DNA of 64,000 nucleotides, taken from the NCBI GenBank assembly GCA_002456995.1, contig NTKC01000003.1:1-64000 (forward strand). Direction: 5' to 3'. This document shows, one piece after another, positions 49,217 through 58,084 of the stretch. Every line of letters begins with the position of its first letter. The stretch's first letter is position 1. This stretch comes from Candidatus Thioglobus sp. MED-G25. GTDB lineage: Bacteria; Pseudomonadota; Gammaproteobacteria; Arenicellales; UBA868. The translations under genes were made by a program, and so were the position numbers. The notes below the pieces were generated by a model. It saw nothing but the letters and a program-made list of their open reading frames with translations, was not told the origin of the DNA and did not search any database.

Positions 49217-50302
49217 GTGGACAGCTATCGCTTACTGCGCCCCCTGCTGTTCCGGTTGCCGCCGGAGACCAGCCACCGACTCACACTGAACGCCCTGAGT
49301 TTGGCGGGGCGAATTCATCCGCTTGACCAGTTTCTCGCTGATGCGGTCCGTGGACGATTACCCCAGCACCCGATCACGGTGATGGGTATCCCGTTTCCCA
49401 ACCCGGTGGGCGTCGCCGCTGGGCTAGACAAACATGCCAGCGCTGTTGATGGCCTGAGCGCTCTGGGTTTCGGTTTTGTCGAGTTGGGCACTGTGACGCC
49501 GCTCGCTCAACCCGGCAACCCCAGACCCCGGTTGTTTCGTCTGAGTACGATCAATGGCGTGATCAACCGCAATGGCTTCAACAGTGTCGGGCTCAACCAG
49601 TTCCTATCAAATCTGGCCCGCAGTCGTCACACCGTTCGACTCGGGATTAATATCGGCAAAAATGCCGCCACACCGCTAGAACATGCTGAACACGACTATT
49701 TGACCGCGCTGCGTGCGGTGTATGGCGTCGCCGACTACATCGCAATAAACATCTCATCACCCAATACCCCGGGTCTGCGTGACTTACAAGGCGAACACGC
49801 GCTCGAGAATCTTCTGGGCAAACTCAAGGACGAACAATCCAGACTGTCAGACAACCACGGGTACTACACGCCTTTGGCCGTCAAAATCTCTCCAGACATA
49901 GATCAGATAGATATCGACCGGATCGCCGAATCACTCGCTCGCTACGAGTTAGACGCGGTAATCGCCACGAATACAACAGTCAGCCGACCCGGGGTATCTG
50001 TCCAGGCTGCCCAATCAATAGAACAAGGGGGCTTAAGTGGTGAGCCGCTGAACGAAATGTCCAGCCGCGTAATCGCAAGACTGGCCAGCGCACTGGGCAG
50101 TACACTGCCGATCATTGGTGTCGGCGGAATCATGAACGCCACCGACGCCTGGGAAAAGTTCACCGCCGGCGCGAGCCTGATACAACTGTATACCGGGCTT
50201 ATCTATCGTGGGCCCAGACTGCTGGATGATATTCTGACCGACCTCGATCAACGGATCTCTATCGCCCAGGCAGGTTCGCTGACCGAACTACTCGGCCGAT
50301 AA
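49217..50302 (+). CDS. pyrD: Dihydroorotate dehydrogenase (quinone)
   Basis: Membrane-associated class 2 enzyme oxidising dihydroorotate and passing electrons to ubiquinone. 361 residues; the N-terminal amphipathic helices YRLLRPLLFRLPPETSHRLT mark class 2. FMN- and substrate-binding motifs include NPVGVAAGLDKHA, RLFRL, NRNGFNSVG, INISSPNTPGLRDLQ (with the catalytic Ser), VIATNTTV, and LIQLYTGLIYRGP. GTG start. It is only 4 bases after the pseudouridine synthase. Confidence 0.97.
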   Translation: MDSYRLLRPLLFRLPPETSHRLTLNALSLAGRIHPLDQFLADAVRGRLPQHPITVMGIPFPNPVGVAAGLDKHASAVDGLSALGFGFVELGTVTPLAQPGNPRPRLFRLSTINGVINRNGFNSVGLNQFLSNLARSRHTVRLGINIGKNAATPLEHAEHDYLTALRAVYGVADYIAINISSPNTPGLRDLQGEHALENLLGKLKDEQSRLSDNHGYYTPLAVKISPDIDQIDIDRIAESLARYELDAVIATNTTVSRPGVSVQAAQSIEQGGLSGEPLNEMSSRVIARLASALGSTLPIIGVGGIMNATDAWEKFTAGASLIQLYTGLIYRGPRLLDDILTDLDQRISIAQAGSLTELLGR

Positions 50303-50494
50303 CACCTGAGTCCCTAAAACTCCTGACCTGCCCTCATGCCCTACGCGACTGGACCTATCAGAATTGTTTTGGCTATCCAGGTTCAGATAGTCAGCCGAAA
50401 ACGTTAGAATCCTGCCCTGAATAAACTATTACTCCGTCTGACAGTCTTCATCCTATGGTAACCACAGACCTCAAACTATCAGATCACTGCACCG

Positions 50495-51457
50495 ATGCTG
50501 ACTAAAAACCCCCCAAGCACCCGATTTGCAGCAGAGCTGAAGTCCGGCGAACACACGGAACCCCGCTTTAACCTGGCCGACTATGCGGTCCTGATGAAAC
50601 CGCGTGTGATGTCGCTGGTGGTGTTTACGGCGCTGGTCGGATTGTTGCTGGCACCCGGCAGCATTGACCCATGGACAGCAACAGCCGCAATCGTATTTAT
50701 CGCCCTCGGCGCCGGCGCGGCTGGCGCGATCAATATGTGGTACGACCGAGATATTGATCTACAGATGAGCCGGACAATGAACCGTCCGTTACCTGCTGGA
50801 CGCATGCAGCCGGGCCCGGCTCTGGCCTTCGGTATTATCATGGCCCTGGCAGCGGTTTCATCCATGGCCTACTACGTGAACCTGATATCTGCCGCGCTTT
50901 TGCTGGTCACGATTCTTTACTATGTTTTTGTTTACACCGTCTGGCTGAAACGCCTGACACCCCAGAACGTCGTCATTGGCGGGGTCTCCGGCGCGCTGCC
51001 GCCGGTCGTCGGTTGGGCATCCGTTACGGGTGGTATCGACGCCGGGGCGCTTTCACTGTTTCTCATCATCCTTCTCTGGACACCCCCCCATTCTTGGGCG
51101 CTGGCGCTGTATCGGCGCGGAGATTACGAAGCAGCCGGCGTGCCTATGCTGCCGGTGGTCGCTGGGGTACAGGCCACAAAAAGGCAGATGACGTTCTACA
51201 CTGTGCTGCTTCTGCCGGCGACACTTATTCCCGTTGCGATCGGGATATCCGGCATGGTTTACGCCGTAGTCGCGCTGACCTGCGCGCTTGGATTCGCCTT
51301 CCACAGCCGCCGCCTGTGGCTTGCCGCAGACGACGTCATCGTAAATGTTTCCAAATCCAATCCAGCCCGTGGACTGTTCTTTTTTTCCATCCAGTATTTG
51401 TTTGCCCTGTTCGTTGCACTGCTCGCTGACCGGCTGTTTTTCCTGCCCGTGTTCTAG
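50495..51457 (+). CDS. cyoE: Protoheme IX farnesyltransferase
   Basis: Membrane prenyltransferase converting heme B to heme O for terminal oxidases. 320 residues with about 9 membrane helices and the two Asp-rich prenyl-diphosphate motifs: NMWYDRDIDLQMSRTMNRP (about 82-100) and the YRRGDYEAAGVPMLPVVAG motif (about 208). No oxidase subunit genes are beside it. It ends 26 bases before the convergent bioC stop. Confidence 0.95.
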   Translation: MLTKNPPSTRFAAELKSGEHTEPRFNLADYAVLMKPRVMSLVVFTALVGLLLAPGSIDPWTATAAIVFIALGAGAAGAINMWYDRDIDLQMSRTMNRPLPAGRMQPGPALAFGIIMALAAVSSMAYYVNLISAALLLVTILYYVFVYTVWLKRLTPQNVVIGGVSGALPPVVGWASVTGGIDAGALSLFLIILLWTPPHSWALALYRRGDYEAAGVPMLPVVAGVQATKRQMTFYTVLLLPATLIPVAIGISGMVYAVVALTCALGFAFHSRRLWLAADDVIVNVSKSNPARGLFFFSIQYLFALFVALLADRLFFLPVF

Positions 51458-51483
51458 ACGCGATACCGCGTCACCTGCTGAAG

Positions 51484-52320
51484 TCAGCGACTGACCCGTA
51501 CCGGAATACCGTCGGGGGAAAGGTGATCAGGCACCCGCTGAGCCGGGCGCCACGCAACACCGTAGATCACTTCCCAAGACAACGGCAAGGTCCCGTCTTC
51601 ACCGCGTAACGACTCGTAGGCCTTCTTCAATCTCTGCCCCTGACCGCTGCCACGTAAACCGCGCTGGCGGGATGACAATGCATTTCGAGCGCCCGTGGCA
51701 CGCAGATCCGTAACCAGCGCCTCCAGCGTCCGATAGGTGAAGGTCAGCATTTCTACATCCATAACCGGCTCACTGAACCCCGACTGCACCAAAGAATCAC
51801 CGAGATCGTGCATGTCTGAAAACGCATGCACATGCGGCCCGTCATCGACCATCGCCCATGCGGCCGCCAGTTCTCTGAGTGAATCTGGCCCACAACTTGA
51901 AAAAGTAAACAGCCCGCCAGGACGCAGCACCCGACACGCTTCAGAAAAAACGATCTGCGTATCGCACCAGGGCAGCAACAGGTTCGAGAAGATCAGATCA
52001 ACACACTGATCCGCCAGTGGTAAACGGTGAGCATCGCCATTGATGAATCCACTGCCGGTTGTTTTCTCGCCGGCCCTGAGCATCGCTTCAGATAGATCAA
52101 GGCCGACGACAGCTGACTGACCGAACCGGTGACTCAGGAGCGCCGCGCACCAACCGGTGCCACAGCCCAGGTCGAGAATATGGCGGGGAGACAGGTCTAC
52201 CAGAGACAGGCGCTCAACCAATTCCTTGCCGACCCGCTTGTGCAGTACGGAAGCGGTATGAAAACCAGCAGCTGCACGATCGAAGTGGCGGTGCACGGTA
52301 GACAACTCGATCGCTGACAT
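51484..52320 (-). CDS. bioC: Malonyl-ACP O-methyltransferase BioC
   Basis: SAM-dependent methyltransferase that methyl-esters malonyl-ACP to start biotin synthesis. 278 residues with a BioC-type N-terminus (VHRHFDRAAAGFHTASVLHKRV), the SAM motif ILDLGCGTGWCAALL, VVGLDLSEAML and the BioC stretch DLIFSNLLLPWC. It is divergent from comF. In many gammaproteobacteria bioB, bioF and bioH lie between comF and bioC; they are absent here. Confidence 0.92.
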   Translation of the reverse strand: MSAIELSTVHRHFDRAAAGFHTASVLHKRVGKELVERLSLVDLSPRHILDLGCGTGWCAALLSHRFGQSAVVGLDLSEAMLRAGEKTTGSGFINGDAHRLPLADQCVDLIFSNLLLPWCDTQIVFSEACRVLRPGGLFTFSSCGPDSLRELAAAWAMVDDGPHVHAFSDMHDLGDSLVQSGFSEPVMDVEMLTFTYRTLEALVTDLRATGARNALSSRQRGLRGSGQGQRLKKAYESLRGEDGTLPLSWEVIYGVAWRPAQRVPDHLSPDGIPVRVSR

Positions 52321-52360
52321 AGACCCTTCCCTGTTCTGACCAGTTCACTCCAACCCAACC

Positions 52361-52376
52361 TGTGACGCATGTCACA
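52361..52376. promoter_or_regulatory. Perfect CRP/Vfr-type binding site between bioC and comF
   Basis: TGTGACGCATGTCACA is a perfect TGTGA-N6-TCACA CRP-consensus site. It lies 48 bases before bioC and 77 before comF (centre to start codon). It has the canonical TGTGA arms rather than the TGCGA arms of competence-specific CRP-S sites. For comF a candidate -10 AATACT (52402-52407) would put the centre near -45, close to class II activation geometry. Confidence 0.7.
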
Positions 52377-52445
52377 GCACAGCTAATAGCGCATGTCGTC
52401 AAATACTGCAGGCCGGCGCACAGCCTAACCGATACAGATGATCCC

Positions 52446-53171
52446 ATGCACGCTAATCATAAAGCTATAACCGAAGCCCGGCACAAATTAGGCATCACAT
52501 TAAACTGGCTGCTGGAACCCGTGTGTTTTCTATGCGAAGAGAACGGTGAGTGGCGCCATGGTCTGTGTAAACACTGCTGGCAGCACCTGCCCCACAATCT
52601 TTTGTGCTGTCGGATCTGCGCGCTACCACTGGCCAGCAAAGGCCTGTGCGGGGCCTGTCAGGCCACTGCGATGACCTATGATCGAATCATTGCGCCGACA
52701 GTGTATCGACATCCCATTGATCAGATGCTGTGCAGCCTGAAGTATGCCGGCCGACTGCAGTGGGCACGCACCGCCGCTGGCCTGGTTGTAGACTGCGTGC
52801 TGCAGCAGGATCTGGAATTACCTCATCTGTTACTGCCGGTGCCGATGACGCGCAAGGCCATCCGCCAGCGCGGCTTCAATCAGTCAGCCTACATTGCCCG
52901 CCTGGTGGGTCGGCAACTGAAAATCAAAGTGGGCTTCGATGTGGTCCATAAAACCCGCGAAACCCACCGCCAGTCCACGCTCTCACGCAGCCAGCGGCAG
53001 CAGAACATTGTCGGTGCCTTTGCCCTTACCAGACCCGTGGCCGGAACACGGATTGCAATCGTTGACGATGTGGTCACCAGCTGCAGTACGGTTGCTGAGC
53101 TGGCTGGGGTACTCAAAGCAGCCCAAGCAAGCGAGGTGAACGTGTGGGCTTGTGCGCGGACGCCGGCTTAG
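52446..53171 (+). CDS. comF: Competence protein ComF
   Basis: Phosphoribosyltransferase-fold protein involved in uptake of transforming DNA. About 241 residues from the ATG at 52446; an upstream in-frame ATG at 52362 falls in the CRP site and I reject it. It has N-terminal zinc-binding cysteines (CFLCEENG, CKHCWQHL, CRICALP, CGACQ) and the C-terminal PRTase motif IAIVDDVVTSCSTVAEL. A strong terminator follows. Together with dprA and the pilus genes it supports natural competence. Confidence 0.94.
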   Translation: MHANHKAITEARHKLGITLNWLLEPVCFLCEENGEWRHGLCKHCWQHLPHNLLCCRICALPLASKGLCGACQATAMTYDRIIAPTVYRHPIDQMLCSLKYAGRLQWARTAAGLVVDCVLQQDLELPHLLLPVPMTRKAIRQRGFNQSAYIARLVGRQLKIKVGFDVVHKTRETHRQSTLSRSQRQQNIVGAFALTRPVAGTRIAIVDDVVTSCSTVAELAGVLKAAQASEVNVWACARTPA

Positions 53172-53183
53172 GTATTAACCAAC

Positions 53184-53217
53184 AAAAAGGCCGGGGTTAG
53201 ACCCCCGGCCTTTTTTT
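53184..53217. terminator. Bidirectional Rho-independent terminator between comF and pilA
   Basis: Stem GGCCGGGG (53189-53196) pairs perfectly with CCCCGGCC (53203-53210), followed by seven T residues (53211-53217). An A-run on the other side (53184-53188) gives a T-run on the minus strand as well, so it serves both convergent genes. Confidence 0.9.
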
Positions 53218-53249
53218 ACGTTCCTTATTTAATTACGAATTAAGGCATC

Positions 53250-53714
53250 TTACTGGCAGCTTGATGGCAATAACGTAGTTACAGTTACAGTGCCCCCGCC
53301 ATCAGCACAAGTCCAACTAATTGCCCCACCATCAGCTGCTGATGGTGTCAGGTTCATTATGCCGCCAGCAAGTTTCGCGTGCGCACCGGTACCAAAGGTT
53401 ACTTTAATCGCCCCAGTCGTGTCCTGAACCGAGACCTCGGACACATACTTACCAATAATAGTGTTTGCGGCTGCTAAGCCATATTCTGCGTTACAGTCCG
53501 GCGTACTGGCACAGGTGGTAGCGTATGCTCCATTGGTATTAGCAAACTCCGCTACGGCCACCTTAGCTCCAGATGCAAGTGATAGCGCCTCACTCGCCTG
53601 CGCTCTGGCTACATAGTTCTGATACTGCGGGATCGCAATCGCCGCGAGGATGCCGATGATCGCAACAACGATCATCAGTTCGATTAAGGTAAAACCGCTT
53701 TGAATCTTTTTCAT
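53250..53714 (-). CDS. pilA: Type IV major pilin
   Basis: Pilin subunit of about 154 residues from the ATG at 53714. The prepilin leader is MKKIQSG, with cleavage between Gly and the N-methylated Phe of [20 protein letters not shown], Glu5 included. The hydrophobic stalk helix is followed by a variable domain with four cysteines, two in a CASTPDC pair and one near the C-terminus (SSCQ) forming the D-region. An in-frame ATG at 53729 would add 5 residues. Convergent with comF, and transcribed away from pilC; 285 bases without a gene separate it from pilC. Confidence 0.95.
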   Translation of the reverse strand: MKKIQSGFTLIELMIVVAIIGILAAIAIPQYQNYVARAQASEALSLASGAKVAVAEFANTNGAYATTCASTPDCNAEYGLAAANTIIGKYVSEVSVQDTTGAIKVTFGTGAHAKLAGGIMNLTPSAADGGAISWTCADGGGTVTVTTLLPSSCQ

Positions 53715-54014
53715 TGAGATCGGCTCCAAGGTCGATTAATTGTAGAGATTTCCTTCACCCAATCACTATGGCCACCACAGAAGGGCTATAACCATATTAT
53801 GCCCTAGGGCCCAATAAATAACAGCCCCGCATCAACTTACACCAGCTAAATATATGATAATAGATCGAAAAGTTGTCGGATGTTCCAGCACGTTCTGCTT
53901 GCGGGTGACAACCGGCTGTAACAGATAGCGCTATACTTACTCGTGATTTTCAGATTTTCGAACCCTGAATAATATCCCGATTGAAAACCTGCGGAATGTC
54001 GACCCTTTCCAGCT

Positions 54015-55229
54015 GTGGCAAAACAACAAAAAAATAAAACAAGCGTATTTCTGTGGATCGGCGTAAACACCCAGGGCCAACCGGCCCAGGGTGAACTGGA
54101 AGCGACCAATGTGCAACGGGCACGGGCTGCACTGCGCCAACAGGGCGTACGCGTTAAGCGCCTGCGCAAGAAACCCACACCGCTGATTCCCAAGCGCATC
54201 AAGCCGAAAGATATCTCCATCGCAACCCGCCAGCTGGCGACCATGCTGAGTGCCGGCATCCCCATCGCAAGTTCTTATGCCGCGATCGCCAAGGGGTCCG
54301 ACCACGAAACAATTCAGAAAGTCTTCAAAGAAATTCAAACCGAAGTCGAAGCAGGCACCAATCTCAGCCTGGCCTTGAAGCGGTATCCACGACTGTTCGA
54401 TGACCTTTACACCAACCTTGTCGCGGTGGGTGAGCGGTCCGGTAATTTGGATAACCTGATGGAGAAAATCGCCAACTACATGGAGAACCATGAAGAAATC
54501 AAAGCCAAGATCAAGGGTGCAATGTTCTATCCGGCGGCAGTGATCGCGGTCGCATTTATCGTCACTACACTGCTAATGTTATTCGTGATACCGCAGTTCG
54601 AGGATCTTTTCAGCAGTTTCGATGCAAGCCTGCCCGCCTTGACCGGTGCCCTTATCGCCATGTCACGCGGGTTAAGAGATCATTTTCTGTTGATATTTGG
54701 CGGGATCATTGGCAGTATCGTCTTCATAGTAATCTCCTACCGTCGTTCAGAAAAGATGCAGCGCGGTGTTGACCGCCTGAGTCTGCGCATGCCTATCTTC
54801 GGTGAGATCCTTCGCAAAGCGGCCGTCTCCAGATATGCCCGTACCCTCGCCACTATGTTCGGTTCTGGCGTACCCCTGGTTGAATCTCTTGATTCCGTGG
54901 CTGGCGCAACGGGTAACAGCCTGTACAGCGACGCCTGCAGCAACATCCGCGAAGCCGTCAGCACCGGCCGATCGCTATCAGCGTCAATGGCGGATACAGG
55001 CCTGTTTCCGGCGATGGTCATCCAGATGACCTCCACCGGTGAAGAATCCGGCGCCATAGAAGACATGCTCAACAAGGTGGCTGATTTTTACGAGCGCGAA
55101 GTCCGCGAAGCAGTAGACAACATGAGTAAACTGATTGAACCGCTGCTTATGGTGGTCCTGGGGGGTATCGTTGGTACGCTGGTTATCGGGATGTACCTGC
55201 CCATCTTTAAGATGGCGTCCGTGGTCTAG
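54015..55229 (+). CDS. pilC: Type IV pilus inner-membrane platform protein PilC
   Basis: Polytopic inner-membrane protein on which the pilus ATPases act. 404 residues with two GspF domains (about 65-190 and 270-395) and three membrane helices; landmarks include RQLATMLSAGIPI, LVAVGERSGNLDNL and IQMTSTGEESGAIEDML, the family's repeated motif. GTG start. The extension ATPase gene pilB, which normally precedes pilC, is not present, and pilA occupies its place in the opposite orientation. Confidence 0.96.
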   Translation: MAKQQKNKTSVFLWIGVNTQGQPAQGELEATNVQRARAALRQQGVRVKRLRKKPTPLIPKRIKPKDISIATRQLATMLSAGIPIASSYAAIAKGSDHETIQKVFKEIQTEVEAGTNLSLALKRYPRLFDDLYTNLVAVGERSGNLDNLMEKIANYMENHEEIKAKIKGAMFYPAAVIAVAFIVTTLLMLFVIPQFEDLFSSFDASLPALTGALIAMSRGLRDHFLLIFGGIIGSIVFIVISYRRSEKMQRGVDRLSLRMPIFGEILRKAAVSRYARTLATMFGSGVPLVESLDSVAGATGNSLYSDACSNIREAVSTGRSLSASMADTGLFPAMVIQMTSTGEESGAIEDMLNKVADFYEREVREAVDNMSKLIEPLLMVVLGGIVGTLVIGMYLPIFKMASVV

Positions 55230-55264
55230 ATGCCTGGCTTTGGAAAACGGAGGGTGCTGGACCT

Positions 55265-56134
55265 GTGGACTACCTAGATCTTCTGACCGCGATGCCCACA
55301 GTCACCGGCTTACTGGGGCTGTTACTGGGCCTTGTGGTCGGCAGTTTTCTCAACGTGGTGATCATTCGCCTGCCACCGCGCCTTGCCTATCAATGGCAAC
55401 ATAGTCAGACCCTCTCAGACTCGTCCGAGGCCGCCGAGGAACCACCCCCGGGCATTGTGCTGGGTCGCTCTCATTGTCCGAAGTGCAATCATGTCATTCG
55501 CTGGTGGGAAAACATCCCGTTACTGGGTTTCTTGGTCCTACATGGGCGATGCTCGAGCTGTCAGACCCAGATTTCGATCCGCTATCCGGTAATCGAGGCA
55601 TTCACTGCAGCAGTGACACTGGTCATCCTATGGCGCTTCGGTATCAGTTCAGTGCTTGTTCCGGCACTGGTATTTAGCTGGACGCTGATCGCACTGACGT
55701 TTATCGATCTCGACCATTTTCTGTTACCCGATGTCATGACCCTGCCGCTGCTCTGGCTCGGGCTCCTGGTCAATCTTGCAGGCGGATTCTGCGACATTCA
55801 TGCGGCGGTCATCGGTGCAGTGGCGGGTTATCTGACTCTGTGGATCGTCTATCACCTATACCGGGTCATCACGGGGCGTGCCGGTTTCGGTCATGGTGAC
55901 TTCAAGCTGCTGGCGGCTCTTGGGGCCTGGCTCGGCTGGCAGATGCTGCCTTTGATCATCCTGCTGGCATCGGTAGTTGGTGCTGCAGTGGGCATCGGCA
56001 TGATCACCGCCGGTCGGCTGAACAGCCGCCAGCCGCTGCCTTTTGGACCTTACCTTGCAGGGGCTGGCTTAATAGCGATGCTCTTTGGCCAACAACTGGT
56101 CAATGGTTATCTTCAGTTTACTGGTCTTGGATGA
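55265..56134 (+). CDS. pilD: Type IV prepilin peptidase PilD
   Basis: Membrane aspartic protease that cleaves and N-methylates prepilins. 289 residues, GTG start, with the N-terminal methyltransferase-linked CxxC pairs (CPKCNHVI and CSSCQTQI) and about eight helices. The two catalytic Asp lie in TFIDLDHFLLPD and GHGDFKLLAALG. It begins 35 bases after pilC and ends 7 bases before coaE, the conserved pilC-pilD-coaE order. Confidence 0.96.
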   Translation: MDYLDLLTAMPTVTGLLGLLLGLVVGSFLNVVIIRLPPRLAYQWQHSQTLSDSSEAAEEPPPGIVLGRSHCPKCNHVIRWWENIPLLGFLVLHGRCSSCQTQISIRYPVIEAFTAAVTLVILWRFGISSVLVPALVFSWTLIALTFIDLDHFLLPDVMTLPLLWLGLLVNLAGGFCDIHAAVIGAVAGYLTLWIVYHLYRVITGRAGFGHGDFKLLAALGAWLGWQMLPLIILLASVVGAAVGIGMITAGRLNSRQPLPFGPYLAGAGLIAMLFGQQLVNGYLQFTGLG

Positions 56135-56141
56135 ATTTTCG

Positions 56142-56756
56142 ATGCTGAAGATTGCATTAACAGGTGGCATCGGTTCGGGTAAGACAACAGTGAGTGATTA
56201 CTTTCGAGAACTGGGCGTACCGGTGATTGATGCTGACGAGACTTCACATGAGATCACACAGGCCGGAGAACCGGTTGTTCAGAAAATCGTGGACGTATTC
56301 GGTGACTCAGTGCTTGATTGCGATGGCAATCTCGACCGGGCCGCCTTGAGAAACATAGTTTTTGCTGATCCCGAATCCCGAAAGCAACTGGAATCGATCC
56401 TCCATCCCGAGATCCGGCAACGAATGAATGAAGCAGCAAGTCGCACCCAATCACCCTACTGCCTGTTTTCGATTCCGCTTCTTATTGAAACCAGTCAACA
56501 CACGCGTTACGACCGGATACTGGTGGTCGAAGCATCCGAGGACCGGCGCAGATCCTGGATACAGGCACGAAGCGACCTAACACAAAGCGAGATTACCGCT
56601 ATATTGTCAGCGCAGGTTTCAGACGAACAACGGCGGCGTGCAGCAGATGATCTGCTGATTAATGACGGCGGGATCGATGATCTTCATGCCCGTATCGACC
56701 GCCTACACCAAACTTACCTGGCGCTCTCCAGGGGGCAAGAACAGTCAAACGGTTAG
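56142..56756 (+). CDS. coaE: Dephospho-CoA kinase
   Basis: Final enzyme of coenzyme A synthesis. From the ATG at 56142 it has about 204 residues; an upstream in-frame start at 56085 would overlap pilD, and I reject it. The P-loop is TGGIGSGKTT near residue 8, then VIDADETSHEIT, DRAALRNIVF and a C-terminal R-rich region (SDEQRRRAADDLLIND). The zapD/yacG pair that follows in enterics is absent here. Confidence 0.96.
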   Translation: MLKIALTGGIGSGKTTVSDYFRELGVPVIDADETSHEITQAGEPVVQKIVDVFGDSVLDCDGNLDRAALRNIVFADPESRKQLESILHPEIRQRMNEAASRTQSPYCLFSIPLLIETSQHTRYDRILVVEASEDRRRSWIQARSDLTQSEITAILSAQVSDEQRRRAADDLLINDGGIDDLHARIDRLHQTYLALSRGQEQSNG

Positions 56757-56803
56757 TTCGTGGTCAACCAAAACTGAGCCAGTACCGCACAACGCCCAGG
56801 ACA

Positions 56804-58084
56804 TCAGGTCCGGTATTCTGCGTTTATCCGAATGTACTCGTGGGTCAGGTCACAGGTCCAGACTCGCGCACGACCACGCCCCAATCCCAGATTCACACTG
56901 ATCTCAATTTCACTTCCTTTCAGATGCTGATCCACGACTGACTCGGTATAGCCGGCAACACACTGTCCCCGGTGAGCGATCAGCACGCCACCCATCGAGA
57001 CACTCAGAAGTTGCTGGTCAACCTGTGCCTGGGACTTGCCAACGGCCATGACGATGCGGCCCCAGTTGGCATCTTCCCCTGCAATGGCCGTCTTAACCAG
57101 CGGCGACTCAGCAATGGCGAGCCCAACTTTACGGGCAGCAGTGTTCGAGGTGGCGCCCTCAACGTCGATGGTGATGAACTTACTCGCGCCTTCTCCATCT
57201 TTCACAACCTGCGTTGCCAGGTCCACATAAACCTCCAGCAGCGCCTGTTTGAAGTTTTTCAACGCTCGCTCCGACATGCTTTCAGGCTCTGCGTTGCGTG
57301 CCTGACCCGTTGCTACCAGTATCGATGTGTCACTGGTCGAAGTATCGCTATCGACAGTAATGCAATTAAAAGAGCGGTCAACCGTTGCACTGTGTACAGA
57401 TCTCAGTACAGCAGCTGGAATGCGTGCATCCGTAAATACAAAAGCCAGCATCGTCGCCATATTGGGGGCGATCATACCGGAGCCTTTTGCAATACCCGCA
57501 ATCGTGATTTCGGTATCGCCGATCAAGCACCGGCGATAGGCACCTTTGGGAAACGTATCCGTTGTGGTAATCGCCCGGGCAGCCTGATTCCAGGATGCAT
57601 TACCTAAACTCCCGATAAGTCTGGGAAACACAGCATCTATCCGATCCACCGGCAACGGCTCACCAATCACCCCAGTTGAGGCGACCAGCACACCAGTAGG
57701 GCGACAAGCCAGTGCTTTGGCAATACGCCCGGCAGACCACCTGACATCGTGCATACCCTGGTCACCCGTAAATGCATTGGCATTACCACTGTTCACCAGC
57801 AACGCACGGGCCCGACCTGAAGCGATGTTGTCACGACACCACATCACGGGCGCCGATGCTGTACTGGATCGAGTGAAGACCCCTGCAGCGGTTGTGCCCT
57901 GTGACAAAGTAGCCAGCAGCAGATCGTTACGACGCCGGTGTTTGATTCCAGCAGCCGCGACCGCTAGTCGAACACCCGCCACCTCTGGTATGTGGGGGAA
58001 GCGCCGAGGCGCAAGCGGAGACTTGGAAACTTCAGACAATTGTTCAACCTGCTCAGAATTCTTGTACTTGTCACAACTTGCCAT
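56804..58084 (-). CDS. argJ: Bifunctional ornithine acetyltransferase/N-acetylglutamate synthase
   Basis: Moves acetyl groups between acetylornithine and glutamate and can make N-acetylglutamate. From the ATG at 58084 the protein has about 426 residues. It contains the self-cleavage site NMATML with nucleophile Thr211, and [13 protein letters not shown] and [16 protein letters not shown]. The open frame continues upstream to 58312 inside secA in another frame; that extension is not family sequence. The start overlaps the secA stop by 14 bases. secA-argJ linkage is conserved in gammaproteobacteria. Confidence 0.95.
   Translation of the reverse strand: MASCDKYKNSEQVEQLSEVSKSPLAPRRFPHIPEVAGVRLAVAAAGIKHRRRNDLLLATLSQGTTAAGVFTRSSTASAPVMWCRDNIASGRARALLVNSGNANAFTGDQGMHDVRWSAGRIAKALACRPTGVLVASTGVIGEPLPVDRIDAVFPRLIGSLGNASWNQAARAITTTDTFPKGAYRRCLIGDTEITIAGIAKGSGMIAPNMATMLAFVFTDARIPAAVLRSVHSATVDRSFNCITVDSDTSTSDTSILVATGQARNAEPESMSERALKNFKQALLEVYVDLATQVVKDGEGASKFITIDVEGATSNTAARKVGLAIAESPLVKTAIAGEDANWGRIVMAVGKSQAQVDQQLLSVSMGGVLIAHRGQCVAGYTESVVDQHLKGSEIEISVNLGLGRGRARVWTCDLTHEYIRINAEYRT

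Noticed and set aside
51457-51472. Perfect 6-bp hairpin between the cyoE and bioC stops
   Set aside because: No T-run follows on either strand, so I do not call it a terminator.
53829-53844. Possible sigma54 promoter for pilA (TGG...GC on the minus strand)
   Set aside because: The GG and GC elements are 13 rather than 12 bases apart, which does not fit the strict -24/-12 spacing.
53937-54491. 184-codon minus-strand frame across the start of pilC
   Set aside because: It is antisense to the clear pilC reading frame and has no recognisable domain or ribosome-binding site.
56972-57607. 211-codon open frame antisense to argJ
   Set aside because: The opposite strand is a well-conserved argJ with its ATML self-cleavage motif; this frame shows no family pattern.
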